From the NCBI RefSeq assembly GCF_007896435.1, contig NZ_VCBL01000001.1, positions 959,345 through 1,023,344 on the forward strand: a stretch of 64,000 nt of DNA. The letters run 5' to 3'. Below the pieces are notes generated by a model. The model was not told the DNA's origin. It did not search any database and saw only the letters and a program-made list of their open reading frames with translations. The number at the start of each line of letters is the position of its first letter. Position 1 is the first letter of the stretch. Source of the DNA: Rummeliibacillus suwonensis (lineage in GTDB: Bacteria > Bacillota > Bacilli > Bacillales_A > Planococcaceae). The position numbers were made by a program, and so were the translations under genes. Shown one piece after another: positions 47,043-55,710 of this stretch.

Positions 47043-48017
47043 ATGGTACGAAAAGTAAAAAGGAAAAAGCCGAGGATCAACATATTTGTCACTTTTTTAT
47101 TGATGGTCGCCATTGCTGTTTTGGCTTACAAATCGATCATTTCTCTCGGAAATCATCCTATATTTAAGAAAGAATATGATGATAGAACAGCGCTGGTTTC
47201 TTCGTCAAAGATAGAACCCGGTCCCTCTGTTTCCATATCTCCCGATAAGCTGAACAGTTCCAATGCGATTCTGGTCCGATTAAAAGATCATACCATCCTA
47301 ATGCAAAAAAACAGCGAAGAAAAAATTTATCCGGCTTCTTTGACTAAGATGATGACAGCCATTGTTGCGATAGAAAATTTACCTGATCTGAAGGAAGAAA
47401 TCAAACTTACCAATTCGACGTTTCAGGGGCTGTACGAAGCAAATGCATCAATGGCTGGTTTTCAGCTAGGTGAGCAGGTGCAAGCAATCGATCTGTTATA
47501 CGGAGCAATGCTACCGAGTGGTGCGGAATGCTCTTTGGGATTAGCTAACCAGATTGCGGGATCAGAGCGGGATTTTGTAAAATTAATGAATCAAAAGGCG
47601 GCAGATATTGGAATGGAAAATACTCATTTTGAAAATGCAACTGGACTTCACAATGGTAACCACTACACAACAGTCAAAGATATGGCTGTTCTTCTAAGCT
47701 ATGCTCTGCAAAATGATACTTTCCGGGAGATTTTTACTTCATCCCGTCATTCCACACAACCTACAAATATGCATCCTGATGGGCTGACCTTTAACAGCAC
47801 CCTGTTTGAAAAACTCAACCATCAAAACATTACGGGCGGGAAAATTTTAGGAGGGAAAACTGGATATACTGATGAAGCCGGTCTATGTCTCGCGAGTCTC
47901 GCTAAAGTAGGTAACCAAGAGTATATTTTGATTTCGGTTGGTGCGAAAGGGGATCACCATTCGGAACAGTATAATATTACCGATGCATTAGCTGTATATA
48001 ACAGTATAGAAAAATAA
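47043..48017 (+). CDS. D-alanyl-D-alanine carboxypeptidase, serine type (peptidase S11)
   Basis: Removes the terminal D-Ala from peptidoglycan stem peptides, lowering the number of vancomycin targets. It has 324 residues: a basic cytoplasmic head, one transmembrane helix (about 13-32), and an S11 catalytic domain with SxxK (S99LTK102), SGA at 159-161 in place of the usual SxN, and KTG (272-274). Its place between vanS and vanZ corresponds to a VanY role, though VanA-type VanY is a metalloenzyme. ATG 47043 with AAGGAGCTC. Confidence 0.88.
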   Translation: MVRKVKRKKPRINIFVTFLLMVAIAVLAYKSIISLGNHPIFKKEYDDRTALVSSSKIEPGPSVSISPDKLNSSNAILVRLKDHTILMQKNSEEKIYPASLTKMMTAIVAIENLPDLKEEIKLTNSTFQGLYEANASMAGFQLGEQVQAIDLLYGAMLPSGAECSLGLANQIAGSERDFVKLMNQKAADIGMENTHFENATGLHNGNHYTTVKDMAVLLSYALQNDTFREIFTSSRHSTQPTNMHPDGLTFNSTLFEKLNHQNITGGKILGGKTGYTDEAGLCLASLAKVGNQEYILISVGAKGDHHSEQYNITDALAVYNSIEK

Positions 48018-48067
48018 TAAGTTTTTCTATTTTTGATCTACTTAAAAAAAGAATTAGAGGAGATTAT

Positions 48068-48571
48068 ATGGGGAAAATATTATCTAGAGGATTGCTAGCT
48101 TTATATTTAGTGATACTAATCTGGTTAGTGTTATTCAAATTCTCATTCAATATTTCATCAGTACTTAATTATCAACATAGAAGTCTAAACTTGATTCCAT
48201 TTGCTGCTCCCTCAATCGTAAATGGAGAAATTAATTTTAGAGAGAGCATCTATAATTGTATAGTCTTTATTCCTTTTGGTTTGCTTTTGAATGTCAATTT
48301 TAAAAAAACTGGATTTTACCCTAAGTTCGCTTTTATACTGTTTTTTAGCCTCACTGCTGAGTTCCTTCAATTTGTCTTTGCTATTGGAGCGACAGACATA
48401 ACCGATTTAATAACAAATACTGCTGGAGGTTTTCTTGGACTGAAATTATATGAGTTAAGCAATAAGTATATGAATAATGAAAAATTAGACAGAGTTATTA
48501 TTTCTGTTGGTATACTTTTGTTCGTATTATTTATCTCAATGGATGCCATTCATTTTCGTCGAAGGTTCTGA
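48068..48571 (+). CDS. vanZ: VanZ family protein
   Basis: A membrane protein of 167 residues with about four transmembrane helices, closely resembling VanZ of the VanA cluster (MGKILSRGLLALYLV at the start; LLLNVNFK, FAIGATDITDLITNTAGGFLGLKLY; LDRVIISVGILL). VanZ gives low-level teicoplanin resistance by an unclear mechanism. AGAGGAG precedes the ATG. It follows the carboxypeptidase by 50 bases and is probably co-transcribed. Confidence 0.9.
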   Translation: MGKILSRGLLALYLVILIWLVLFKFSFNISSVLNYQHRSLNLIPFAAPSIVNGEINFRESIYNCIVFIPFGLLLNVNFKKTGFYPKFAFILFFSLTAEFLQFVFAIGATDITDLITNTAGGFLGLKLYELSNKYMNNEKLDRVIISVGILLFVLFISMDAIHFRRRF

Positions 48572-48621
48572 GGTAAATTGAGGGGAGTTCTTTTTTTAAT
48601 AAGAATTAACGAACACATCGC

Positions 48622-48672
48622 GTAACCATCAGTGGAGGATGAAGAAAACCCCCACTGATGGAGTTTCACTTT
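48622..48672 (+). repeat. Right-end fragment of the IS200/IS605-like element
   Basis: TAACCATCAGTGG and GGATGAAGAAAACCCCCACTG, then GGAGTTTCACTT: the right-end hairpin and tail only. It is in the same orientation as copy D and borders the van cassette on the other side, directly before mtaB. Confidence 0.75.
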
Positions 48673-48748
48673 ATCAAATTTTATGATTTGTGCTATTATT
48701 AATAGATGCGATAATTTGAAGTGTAAGCGTGAAAGGATGTAATAAATC

Positions 48749-50098
48749 ATGATTGAAAAGCTACCGAAAACCGTGAGCTTTTATACATTAGGTTGTAAGG
48801 TGAATCACTATGAAACCGAAGCGATTTGGCAGCTATTTAAGGATAATGGATATGAACGTACGGAATTTGATCATCAATCCGATGTTTATGTCATTAATAC
48901 ATGTACAGTGACCAATACAGGTGATAAAAAAAGCCGTCAAGTCATTCGTCGTGCCATTCGGCAAAATCCAGATGCTGTTATTTGTGTAACAGGATGCTAT
49001 GCGCAAACATCTCCTGCTGAAATCATGGCAATTCCGGGTGTCGATATTGTCGTAGGTACGCAGGATCGTGTGAAAATGCTGGACTATATCGAGCAATATA
49101 GAGAGCAGCGCCAACCCATCAATGCGGTTAAAAATATTATGAAAAATCGCGTGTACGAAGAATTAGATGTTCCATACTTTACAGATCGCACGCGTGCCTC
49201 TTTGAAAATACAAGAAGGCTGTAATAACTTCTGTACATTTTGCATCATCCCTTGGGCTCGTGGCTTAATGCGTTCGCGTGATCCAAAAGAAGTGGTTCGA
49301 CAAGCACAGCAACTGGTGGATGCTGGGTATCTTGAAATTGTCTTAACAGGTATCCATACAGGTGGTTATGGACAAGATTTAAAAGATTATAATTTAGCAC
49401 AGCTTTTACGTGACATTGAAGCAAATGTGAAAGGATTAAAACGTCTTCGAATTAGTTCTATTGAAGCGAGTCAACTAACAGATGAAGTAATAGAAGTGTT
49501 ACGCGATTCTAAGATTGTTGTCAATCATTTACACATTCCAATTCAATCCGGTTCTGATACAGTATTGAAACGTATGCGCCGAAAATATACAATGGCGTTC
49601 TTTGGTGAACGTTTAGAGCGTTTGCGTGAAGCGTTACCGGATTTAGCTGTTACTTCAGACGTCATAGTTGGTTTCCCAGGTGAGACAGAGGAAGAATTTA
49701 TGGAAACATATCATTTTATTGCAAAACATAAATTTGCGGAACTTCATGTATTTCCATTCTCAAAACGTACAGGTACTCCTGCTGCTCGTATGGAAGATCA
49801 AATCGATGAAGAAATTAAAGATGAACGTGTGCATCGTTTATTAACATTGAACGATCAGCTAGCCAAAGAATATGCTTCAAGATTTGAAGGAGAAGTTTTG
49901 GAAGTTATCCCAGAGGAAATCATCCAAGAAGGTGAAGAAGCGGGATTGCTTACAGGCTATACTGGAAACTATATGAAAATTGTATTTGAAGGTACAGAAG
50001 ATATGATCGGTAAACTAGTAAAAGTCAAAATTGACAAATCAGGATATCCTCATTCACATGCACAATTTGTTCGAGTGTTGGACACTGTTGAAGCATAA
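48749..50098 (+). CDS. mtaB: tRNA (N6-threonylcarbamoyladenosine(37)-C2)-methylthiotransferase MtaB
   Basis: A radical SAM methylthiotransferase that makes ms2t6A37 in tRNAs reading ANN codons. It has 449 residues. The N-terminal UPF0004 domain has three cysteines (GCKVNHYETEA, NTCTVTN, TGCYAQ); the radical SAM motif is CNNFCTFC; a C-terminal TRAM domain follows. Start ATG with AAAGGATG. It corresponds to YqeV, normally next to rsmE; here the van island separates them. Confidence 0.96.
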   Translation: MIEKLPKTVSFYTLGCKVNHYETEAIWQLFKDNGYERTEFDHQSDVYVINTCTVTNTGDKKSRQVIRRAIRQNPDAVICVTGCYAQTSPAEIMAIPGVDIVVGTQDRVKMLDYIEQYREQRQPINAVKNIMKNRVYEELDVPYFTDRTRASLKIQEGCNNFCTFCIIPWARGLMRSRDPKEVVRQAQQLVDAGYLEIVLTGIHTGGYGQDLKDYNLAQLLRDIEANVKGLKRLRISSIEASQLTDEVIEVLRDSKIVVNHLHIPIQSGSDTVLKRMRRKYTMAFFGERLERLREALPDLAVTSDVIVGFPGETEEEFMETYHFIAKHKFAELHVFPFSKRTGTPAARMEDQIDEEIKDERVHRLLTLNDQLAKEYASRFEGEVLEVIPEEIIQEGEEAGLLTGYTGNYMKIVFEGTEDMIGKLVKVKIDKSGYPHSHAQFVRVLDTVEA

Positions 50099-50114
50099 TT
50101 TTGAGAATATGTCC

Positions 50115-50146
50115 AAAAGCCTAGCGACCAAAGCTGGGCTTTTTTG
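50115..50146 (+). terminator. Intrinsic terminator of mtaB
   Basis: The stem AGCCTAGC/GCTGGGCT is followed by TTTTTTG. Confidence 0.8.
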
Positions 50147-50196
50147 TTATAGTTATATATATATCAAATGGAGGATAACGAATTGAGGCGATGCAG

Positions 50197-51066
50197 ATGA
50201 AAAAATTGGCACTAACATTAATCATAATGACGCTCGTTGTCTCAAGCGCTATTTTGATCGTCAACCATCAAACACATCAAGGACTATTGAATAATAGTGA
50301 TAGCAATCATATGAATTCCATGGATGCTGCACACAAAAAAGAAAACACCAGCAATAAAATGAAAAAAGAAACTGCGACAACCACTTCAAAGAAAAAAGAA
50401 AAGAAGCCCTTACAACAAAAAAAGGATACGAAGCAAGTCGTCATTACCATTGATCCTGGTCATCAAAAGCATGCCAATACGGAACAAGAGCCGATTGCAC
50501 CGGGATCAGAGGTAAGAAAATACAAGGCTACTGTCGGTTCGATGGGAATCATTACTAGAAGACCTGAATATGCCATTACGCTAGATGCCTCTAAAATGCT
50601 CCAAAAGAAATTGACCAAAAGAGGCTATAAGGTGATTTTAACCCGTAATACAAATGATGTAGATCTATCCAATCAAGATCGTGCTAAAATAGCAAACAAG
50701 CATCACTCAACTTTATTTATAAGAGTTCATGCAGATGGAGCAGAGAGCCCCGATGCACATGGCTTTTCGATTATTGCACCATCTAAGAATAATCCATACA
50801 CCAAAAAAGTATTTAAAGAAAGCCAAAAAGCATCAAAATCAATTGTTCAATATGTAAAGCAAGACTTTACACTCTATCAAAGTGGGATAAGCTATCGCAG
50901 TGACTTATCAGGATTTAATTGGTCAAAAGTACCTGTTATCCTTGTAGAATTAGGTTATATAACAAATCCACAGGAAGATCGCAACCTTACAAATCCTAAA
51001 TTTTTAGAAAAATTAACAACTTCTATTGCACAAGGTGTCGATCATTATTTAGATGAAAACAAATAA
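50197..51066 (+). CDS. N-acetylmuramoyl-L-alanine amidase (Amidase_3)
   Basis: A secreted or membrane-anchored zinc amidase that splits the peptide from MurNAc. About 289 residues: signal anchor (about 2-24), a Lys/Thr-rich linker (about 45-80) and the catalytic domain with TIDPGHQKHAN (zinc His), LFIRVHADG (second His) and VELGYITNPQED (catalytic Glu). ATG 50197 lies eight bases after GAGG and is preferred to ATG 50191. Related to CwlC/CwlD-like enzymes; a sporulation or lysis role cannot be decided. Confidence 0.88.
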   Translation: MKKLALTLIIMTLVVSSAILIVNHQTHQGLLNNSDSNHMNSMDAAHKKENTSNKMKKETATTTSKKKEKKPLQQKKDTKQVVITIDPGHQKHANTEQEPIAPGSEVRKYKATVGSMGIITRRPEYAITLDASKMLQKKLTKRGYKVILTRNTNDVDLSNQDRAKIANKHHSTLFIRVHADGAESPDAHGFSIIAPSKNNPYTKKVFKESQKASKSIVQYVKQDFTLYQSGISYRSDLSGFNWSKVPVILVELGYITNPQEDRNLTNPKFLEKLTTSIAQGVDHYLDENK

Positions 51067-51116
51067 AAGTGGTCAAAAATTTCTTGGGAAATAGAGTGGC
51101 AGCTTCATCATGTGAA

Positions 51117-51160
51117 AAGAGCACAAAATGCTGTTTAATCAGCACGTGTGTTCTTTTTTA
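51117..51160 (+). terminator. Intrinsic terminator after the amidase gene
   Basis: The stem AGAGCACA/TGTGTTCT (51119-51126 with 51147-51154), with an inner GCTG/CAGC, is followed by TTTTTAG. Confidence 0.75.
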
Positions 51161-51198
51161 GTATATTCTTTTCTTGAACAGCTTTGATCTGTCTATAA

Positions 51199-51233
51199 AT
51201 GGCTCTATGAAAGGCTAGGCTAGAGCCATTTTC
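51199..51233 (+). terminator. Second hairpin between the amidase gene and deoC
   Basis: A perfect 9-bp stem ATGGCTCTA/TAGAGCCAT with a 13-base loop, followed by TTTTC. The T tract is short. Confidence 0.55.
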
Positions 51234-51370
51234 AAGTAAAGCATATTCTAATGTTTTAGTGAAAAAAACAATTGTACGGATAGTTTGTGTTACTTTTTGT
51301 GGAAAAGATATCATGTATCGTGATAGACTTTAGATGTACGTACATCTTATGGCTAAAGGAGTTTGACAAT

Positions 51371-52039
51371 ATGACGAAAAGCTATGCCTCATACATTGAT
51401 CACACATTATTGAAACCAGAGGCAACAAAAGAACAAATCCAAAGAATTTGTGCTGAGGCAAAAGAATATGGATTTGCTTCTGTTTGTGTAAATCCTACTT
51501 GGGTAAGTTTAGCTGCCGCAGAGTTAAAAGAGGTAGCATCGAAAGTTTGCACAGTAATCGGTTTTCCATTGGGAGCATCAACAAGTGCTACAAAAGCTTT
51601 TGAAACAAAAGATGCCATTGCAAATGGCGCGGATGAAATCGATATGGTGATCAATATTGGTGCTTTAAAAAGCAAACAGTATAAAGCAGTGGAAAAAGAT
51701 ATTCGAGCTGTTGTAGAAGCAGCAAATGGCACTTTGGTAAAAGTCATCATCGAAACATGTCTCCTTTCAAAAGAAGAAAAGATGAAAGCCTGTGAATTAG
51801 CTGTCTCAGCTGGTGCCGATTTCGTGAAAACTTCTACTGGTTTTTCAACAGGAGGAGCTACAGTAGAAGATGTAGCGTTGATGCGCCAAACAGTCGGTCC
51901 TAAAATCGGTGTAAAAGCATCTGGCGGCGTTAGAAGTTTAGAAGATTTAGAATCGATGGTGAAAGCAGGTGCCACACGTATAGGCGCAAGCTCCGGTGTT
52001 AAAATCATAAAAGGTCAAAGTATAAAAACAGACTATTAA
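51371..52039 (+). CDS. deoC: Deoxyribose-phosphate aldolase
   Basis: Splits 2-deoxyribose 5-phosphate to acetaldehyde and glyceraldehyde 3-phosphate. It has 222 residues. Schiff-base lysine region [10 protein letters not shown] (K near 153) and [10 protein letters not shown] (K near 182) are clear, as is the N-terminal [15 protein letters not shown] 51371 has AAAGGAG upstream. It is alone here, without the pdp or nupC genes that accompany it in B. subtilis. Confidence 0.97.
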   Translation: MTKSYASYIDHTLLKPEATKEQIQRICAEAKEYGFASVCVNPTWVSLAAAELKEVASKVCTVIGFPLGASTSATKAFETKDAIANGADEIDMVINIGALKSKQYKAVEKDIRAVVEAANGTLVKVIIETCLLSKEEKMKACELAVSAGADFVKTSTGFSTGGATVEDVALMRQTVGPKIGVKASGGVRSLEDLESMVKAGATRIGASSGVKIIKGQSIKTDY

Positions 52040-52053
52040 TTCAACCAATGGTA

Positions 52054-52082
52054 TTGACCAAAACCTAGTAATAAGTTATAAT
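52054..52082 (+). promoter_or_regulatory. Sigma-A promoter of rpsU
   Basis: TTGACC (52054-52059), 17-base spacer, perfect TATAAT (52077-52082). A short palindrome ACGTTATAACGT lies in the expected leader. Confidence 0.85.
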
Positions 52083-52155
52083 TTTTAATACACGACGTTA
52101 TAACGTCATAAATAATGTTGTGTGTTGACGTGTGTTCGGAGGGAGGGAAAAAGAG

Positions 52156-52329
52156 ATGACAAAAACTGTCGTTAGAAAAAACGAATCGCTTGAAGATGCT
52201 CTTCGTCGCTTCAAACGTACTGTTTCTAAAAGTGGTACTATTCAAGAGGTAAGAAAACGCGAATTTTATGAAAAACCTAGCGTAAGACGCAAAAAGAAAT
52301 CAGAAGCTGCTCGTAAACGTAAGTGGTAA
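52156..52329 (+). CDS. rpsU: 30S ribosomal protein S21
   Basis: A 57-residue, very basic small-subunit protein ([21 protein letters not shown] at the start, [13 protein letters not shown] at the end). ATG 52156 follows the strong GGAGGGAGG. In B. subtilis yqeY follows rpsU; here a terminator and an ABC1 kinase gene follow instead. Confidence 0.97.
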   Translation: MTKTVVRKNESLEDALRRFKRTVSKSGTIQEVRKREFYEKPSVRRKKKSEAARKRKW

Positions 52330-52399
52330 TTTCCGTTCCTAGACAATCCCTACGTTCTAAACACGCACTATCATGATTTATTAAACTCGCAATCATTGT

Positions 52400-52436
52400 A
52401 AGCCGAGAAATCTTAATGGATTTCTCGGCTTATTTA
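52400..52436 (+). terminator. Intrinsic terminator of rpsU
   Basis: A perfect 13-bp stem AAGCCGAGAAATC/GATTTCTCGGCTT (52400-52412 with 52419-52431), followed by ATTTAC. Confidence 0.85.
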
Positions 52437-52594
52437 CATTTTGAGAAGAAAATGTACTGGCTTTGATCTAAAAATGGGTCTTCATCAGATTTTTACATAA
52501 AAATGGATCGATCATATAGTAGGCTCTGACAAGCTTTACCAAGTTTTTTATGGTTTAATATACATAACCGAAATAATTTTGCGAAGGTGATTCC

Positions 52595-54586
52595 ATGCAT
52601 TATCTATGGACAGCTTTAGAACTAATTGTAATAGGGATCTTGATCTATTTCGTTAGTGGACGACTTATAGGGACAAAGCTTAATTTTATGAAAAAGATAT
52701 TATCAGCTGTGCTAAGCGTTGTCTTTACGACATTTGTATACTGGTACTCATATTTAAGACACACAGACTTTCCTAAAGAGGATATGCTTCAAGAAGTCAC
52801 GAATATAAGTACACTCGTATGGATTGGGAGCATGCTTTTAATTGCGATGTTGTTTTATTTGATATTAGAATTATTTGATCCAATCCAACTAGGTGAACGA
52901 GGAGAAAGATTAACAGGAAATCGCAATATTATATCTAGGGCTCTTAGTAGCTGGAGAAGACAAAGACGCCTTGCACAAGTGTTTAGAATTGCGTTTCAAC
53001 AAGGGATCGGACGTACACTAAGATATAAAAGAACCTATGAAAATGATCGTTTTTTAGCTAGTATTTTGCGAAAGACATTAGAAGAATGTGGCGGTATCTT
53101 TATAAAATTTGGACAGGTGCTGTCGACCAGAAAGGATATATTACCGCCTGTCTTTATCGATGAATTATCGAAGTTGCAGCAATATGTTAAATCGATGACG
53201 ACTGAGCAAGTATATGAGCAGTTATCTGAAAATCTTCAGCATCCCATAGAGGAAGTTTTCAAATATTTTGATGACAAGCCTCTTGCAGCTGGCTCCATCG
53301 GACAAGTCCACAAGGCAGTCTTAAAAGAAAATGGCGATGAGGTAATTGTCAAAATACTGCGCCCCGATGTTGTATCTGTGATGAATCAGGATTTAGATAT
53401 TCTTCTTCACTTCGCCAACTGGCTTGCTGAGGAATCTTCATGGGCTGAAAATTTAGGATTATATCAATTAGCAACCGGATTCGCGGACAATCTCCGTGAA
53501 GAGATCAATTTTGAAATTGAAGCAAGAAACATGGAGCAAGTGACAAATGCATTGGGGAATAACCAAAAAAATATTAAGATTCCAAAGGTTTATAAAAAAT
53601 ATAGTAATCGCATGATTTTAGTGGTTGAGTTTTTACATGGTGTCAGTATAAAAGATAGCACATTATTATTAAAGCAGCACGGGATAGAGGAAAATGAATT
53701 GTTGCGTACAATTTTCTATTCATTCTTACAGCAATTGCTTGTGGCAGGTGTATTTCATGCAGATCCTCATCCAGGAAATATTTATGTGCTAGAGGAAACA
53801 GGACAGGCTTGTTTCCTCGATTTTGGGGCAGTAGGAAGAATTGGACCTATTCAACAACAAGGATTCCGCACATTGTTTATCGGCATTGAACGAAACGATC
53901 CAAAGGTTGTACTAGAGGGTTTAAAGCATTTAATCCAAGATGAAGAAATACGGCATGAAGAAAATCTTCTGCAAGCAATCAGCCAACTACTTATTCAACT
54001 ATCTTATTTGGATCGGATATCAGCAGAAGAATTGGTTCAATCATTATTTACAATTATCCAAAAATATGAATTGCGACTTTATCCGATGGTCAGTGTAGCA
54101 TTGCGTGCACTTATCACATTAGAAGGCACTTTAAATATTTTGGATACAGACTATGACTTATTTTCTGAAGTTAAGCGGTTTACATCCAAGAACAAGAAAG
54201 AGTTTTTAGCCGTTTCAAGTTTTAAAGATGCAAAAGACCTTATAGAACAAGAGCTTGTCATGATGCTGCCGACTTTACAAGATTTACCTCGTCGTTTTGA
54301 AAATATGGCCGAAACCATTGAAAAAGGTAAAGTAACAGTGAGATTAGATATTTTTTCAGAAAAAGCAAGCAGTACATTTGTGAACCAATGGCTATCTCAT
54401 TTTATGCTCTTGTTAGTTGGTATTACGATCGGTATTATTTCAGTTTCTTTGCTAGCTATCTCTCAATTTATAAACTCTGTTTCAGCCATCTATCTAAACA
54501 CGGCTTCTTTTTTGGGGCTCTTTTTAAGTGCCATTATTCTTGTCCGTCTATCTATTCATGCGATTAGAAGTTCCAAGAGAGTATAA
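52595..54586 (+). CDS. ABC1/UbiB family atypical kinase
   Basis: A membrane-associated atypical protein kinase-like ATPase (AarF/UbiB/COQ8 family), 663 residues. Two N-terminal transmembrane helices (about 5-20 and 28-46) and a third at about 70-90, two at the C-terminus (about 600-655). Kinase motifs: KFGQVLSTRKDILP (KxGQ), the Ala-rich AAGSIGQVHKA loop, HADPHPGNIY and DFGAVGRIG. Work on this family points to isoprenoid or quinone-linked lipid roles. Position after rpsU replaces yqeY. Start ATG with GCGAAGGTG. Confidence 0.88.
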   Translation: MHYLWTALELIVIGILIYFVSGRLIGTKLNFMKKILSAVLSVVFTTFVYWYSYLRHTDFPKEDMLQEVTNISTLVWIGSMLLIAMLFYLILELFDPIQLGERGERLTGNRNIISRALSSWRRQRRLAQVFRIAFQQGIGRTLRYKRTYENDRFLASILRKTLEECGGIFIKFGQVLSTRKDILPPVFIDELSKLQQYVKSMTTEQVYEQLSENLQHPIEEVFKYFDDKPLAAGSIGQVHKAVLKENGDEVIVKILRPDVVSVMNQDLDILLHFANWLAEESSWAENLGLYQLATGFADNLREEINFEIEARNMEQVTNALGNNQKNIKIPKVYKKYSNRMILVVEFLHGVSIKDSTLLLKQHGIEENELLRTIFYSFLQQLLVAGVFHADPHPGNIYVLEETGQACFLDFGAVGRIGPIQQQGFRTLFIGIERNDPKVVLEGLKHLIQDEEIRHEENLLQAISQLLIQLSYLDRISAEELVQSLFTIIQKYELRLYPMVSVALRALITLEGTLNILDTDYDLFSEVKRFTSKNKKEFLAVSSFKDAKDLIEQELVMMLPTLQDLPRRFENMAETIEKGKVTVRLDIFSEKASSTFVNQWLSHFMLLLVGITIGIISVSLLAISQFINSVSAIYLNTASFLGLFLSAIILVRLSIHAIRSSKRV

Positions 54587-54946
54587 GTGAAAATAAATCA
54601 GGATCAGGTGTGTTGATTAGGAAAAAATCAGGCTGAATATTTGGTGCAATTCTAAAAAATATTGTATTTTTAACTCCATTTATATAGATTGTAGCTGCGG
54701 TTTGCTCGACTCCAGCGGGAAAAGCGAGACAGCTGAGACCCTGCACGAGCGCAGCGAAGGAAGCGGCTCAGCGTTCGCCCGCAGGAAAGCGAGCAAGCCG
54801 TAGCGGAAATCAGCAAATATTCTATATTTCAGTGGATAGAATTGGATAATAAATACGCCTGAAAATAAATGAAACTTATACCGTATTGGATCGTATGTTA
54901 TAACGAATCGTTTTTTAGTGAGAGGAGAGGTAGATGGTATTAAAAA
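54587..54946 (+). other. Intergenic region before the NfeD gene
   Basis: No supported complete gene. It contains the second copy of the GC-rich repeat (54691-54812) and, at 54934-55002, a 22-codon frame with a strong ribosome site that overlaps the start of the NfeD gene. Confidence 0.5.
54691..54812. repeat. GC-rich palindromic intergenic repeat (copy 2)
   Basis: About 122 bases with arms GCGGTTTGCTCG and CGAGCAAGCCGTAGCGG, inner CTCCAGCGGGAAAAGCG, CAGCTGAGACCC and CCCGCAGGAAAGCG. Same plan as 33692-33804 but the arms differ, so the pairing rather than the sequence is conserved. Confidence 0.8.
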
Positions 54947-55699
54947 ATGCAAAAAATAATTTTATTCATGATGTTCATATTCTTGGCATTGAGCATTGTT
55001 AGTCCAAGTTATGCTATTTCTTTAGATGATGCCTCGTCAACTCAGGCAACAGATGGGTGGCTATGGTGGATGACAAACCCATTTGTTGTGACAATTATAC
55101 TTTGTATAGCAAGCAGCGGCATGGTATTGCAGTTATTTCAGCCACATTTTAGTTTTGGTGGTATGATCAGCATTTTTGCACTATTTATATTTTACGTGAC
55201 TCATATGATTGCTGGATATGCAACTTGGCAAAGTATATTTATATTAGTCTTAGGGATTCTTTTATTACTATTAGAGTTGATATTGCCCGGTGGTATTGTA
55301 GGTATCTTAGGCTTTGCAGCAATTATCATAAGCTTGTTAAGCTCTGGAACCGATACAATACATATGGCATATGCAATTTTGATCGCCTTAATCATGGCGG
55401 TCTTAGGAATGGTGATTCTGATGAAGTTTTTTGGCAAAAAGTTAAATATGTTTAACAAAATGGTGTTAAATGATTCAACGGATACCGAAAAAGGTTATGT
55501 ATCCAATAAGAATCGTACGGAATTGTTGGGATTAGAAGCGATAACGACAACTCCGCTCCGTCCTTCTGGCACTGCTATGTTGGGAAATGAGCGGATTGAT
55601 GTTGTCACAGAGGGTGGCTATATAGAAGCTCATAAAAAAGTTACGATTATTAAAGTAGAAGGCGTTCGTATAGTCGTGCGAGAGTCTCATCAAGAATAG
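54947..55699 (+). CDS. NfeD-like membrane protein (short form)
   Basis: A 250-residue protein with a signal peptide (about 1-25), three to four transmembrane helices (about 38-55, 62-85, 90-130, 140-155) and a C-terminal NfeD OB-fold (about 180-248). The ClpP-like serine protease part of long NfeD/YqeZ proteins is absent. NfeD proteins partner with flotillin/SPFH proteins, and floA follows after 11 bases. ATG 54947 lies 16 bases from the good GAGAGGAGAGG, which better suits an overlapping ATG at 54934 in another frame. Confidence 0.88.
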   Translation: MQKIILFMMFIFLALSIVSPSYAISLDDASSTQATDGWLWWMTNPFVVTIILCIASSGMVLQLFQPHFSFGGMISIFALFIFYVTHMIAGYATWQSIFILVLGILLLLLELILPGGIVGILGFAAIIISLLSSGTDTIHMAYAILIALIMAVLGMVILMKFFGKKLNMFNKMVLNDSTDTEKGYVSNKNRTELLGLEAITTTPLRPSGTAMLGNERIDVVTEGGYIEAHKKVTIIKVEGVRIVVRESHQE

Positions 55700-55710
55700 G
55701 AGGAAACAAA

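Larger units (their letters stand above)
51067..51370 (+). other. Amidase-deoC intergenic region
   Basis: No gene. It holds two strong hairpins, listed as terminators. deoC has AAAGGAG at 51355-51361. The open frame that extends deoC upstream of ATG 51371 is not supported. Confidence 0.5.

Noticed and set aside
43407..48748. Integrative element or prophage carrying the van genes
   Set aside because: No integrase, transposase, relaxase or attachment repeats were found; only the short non-coding element copies border it.
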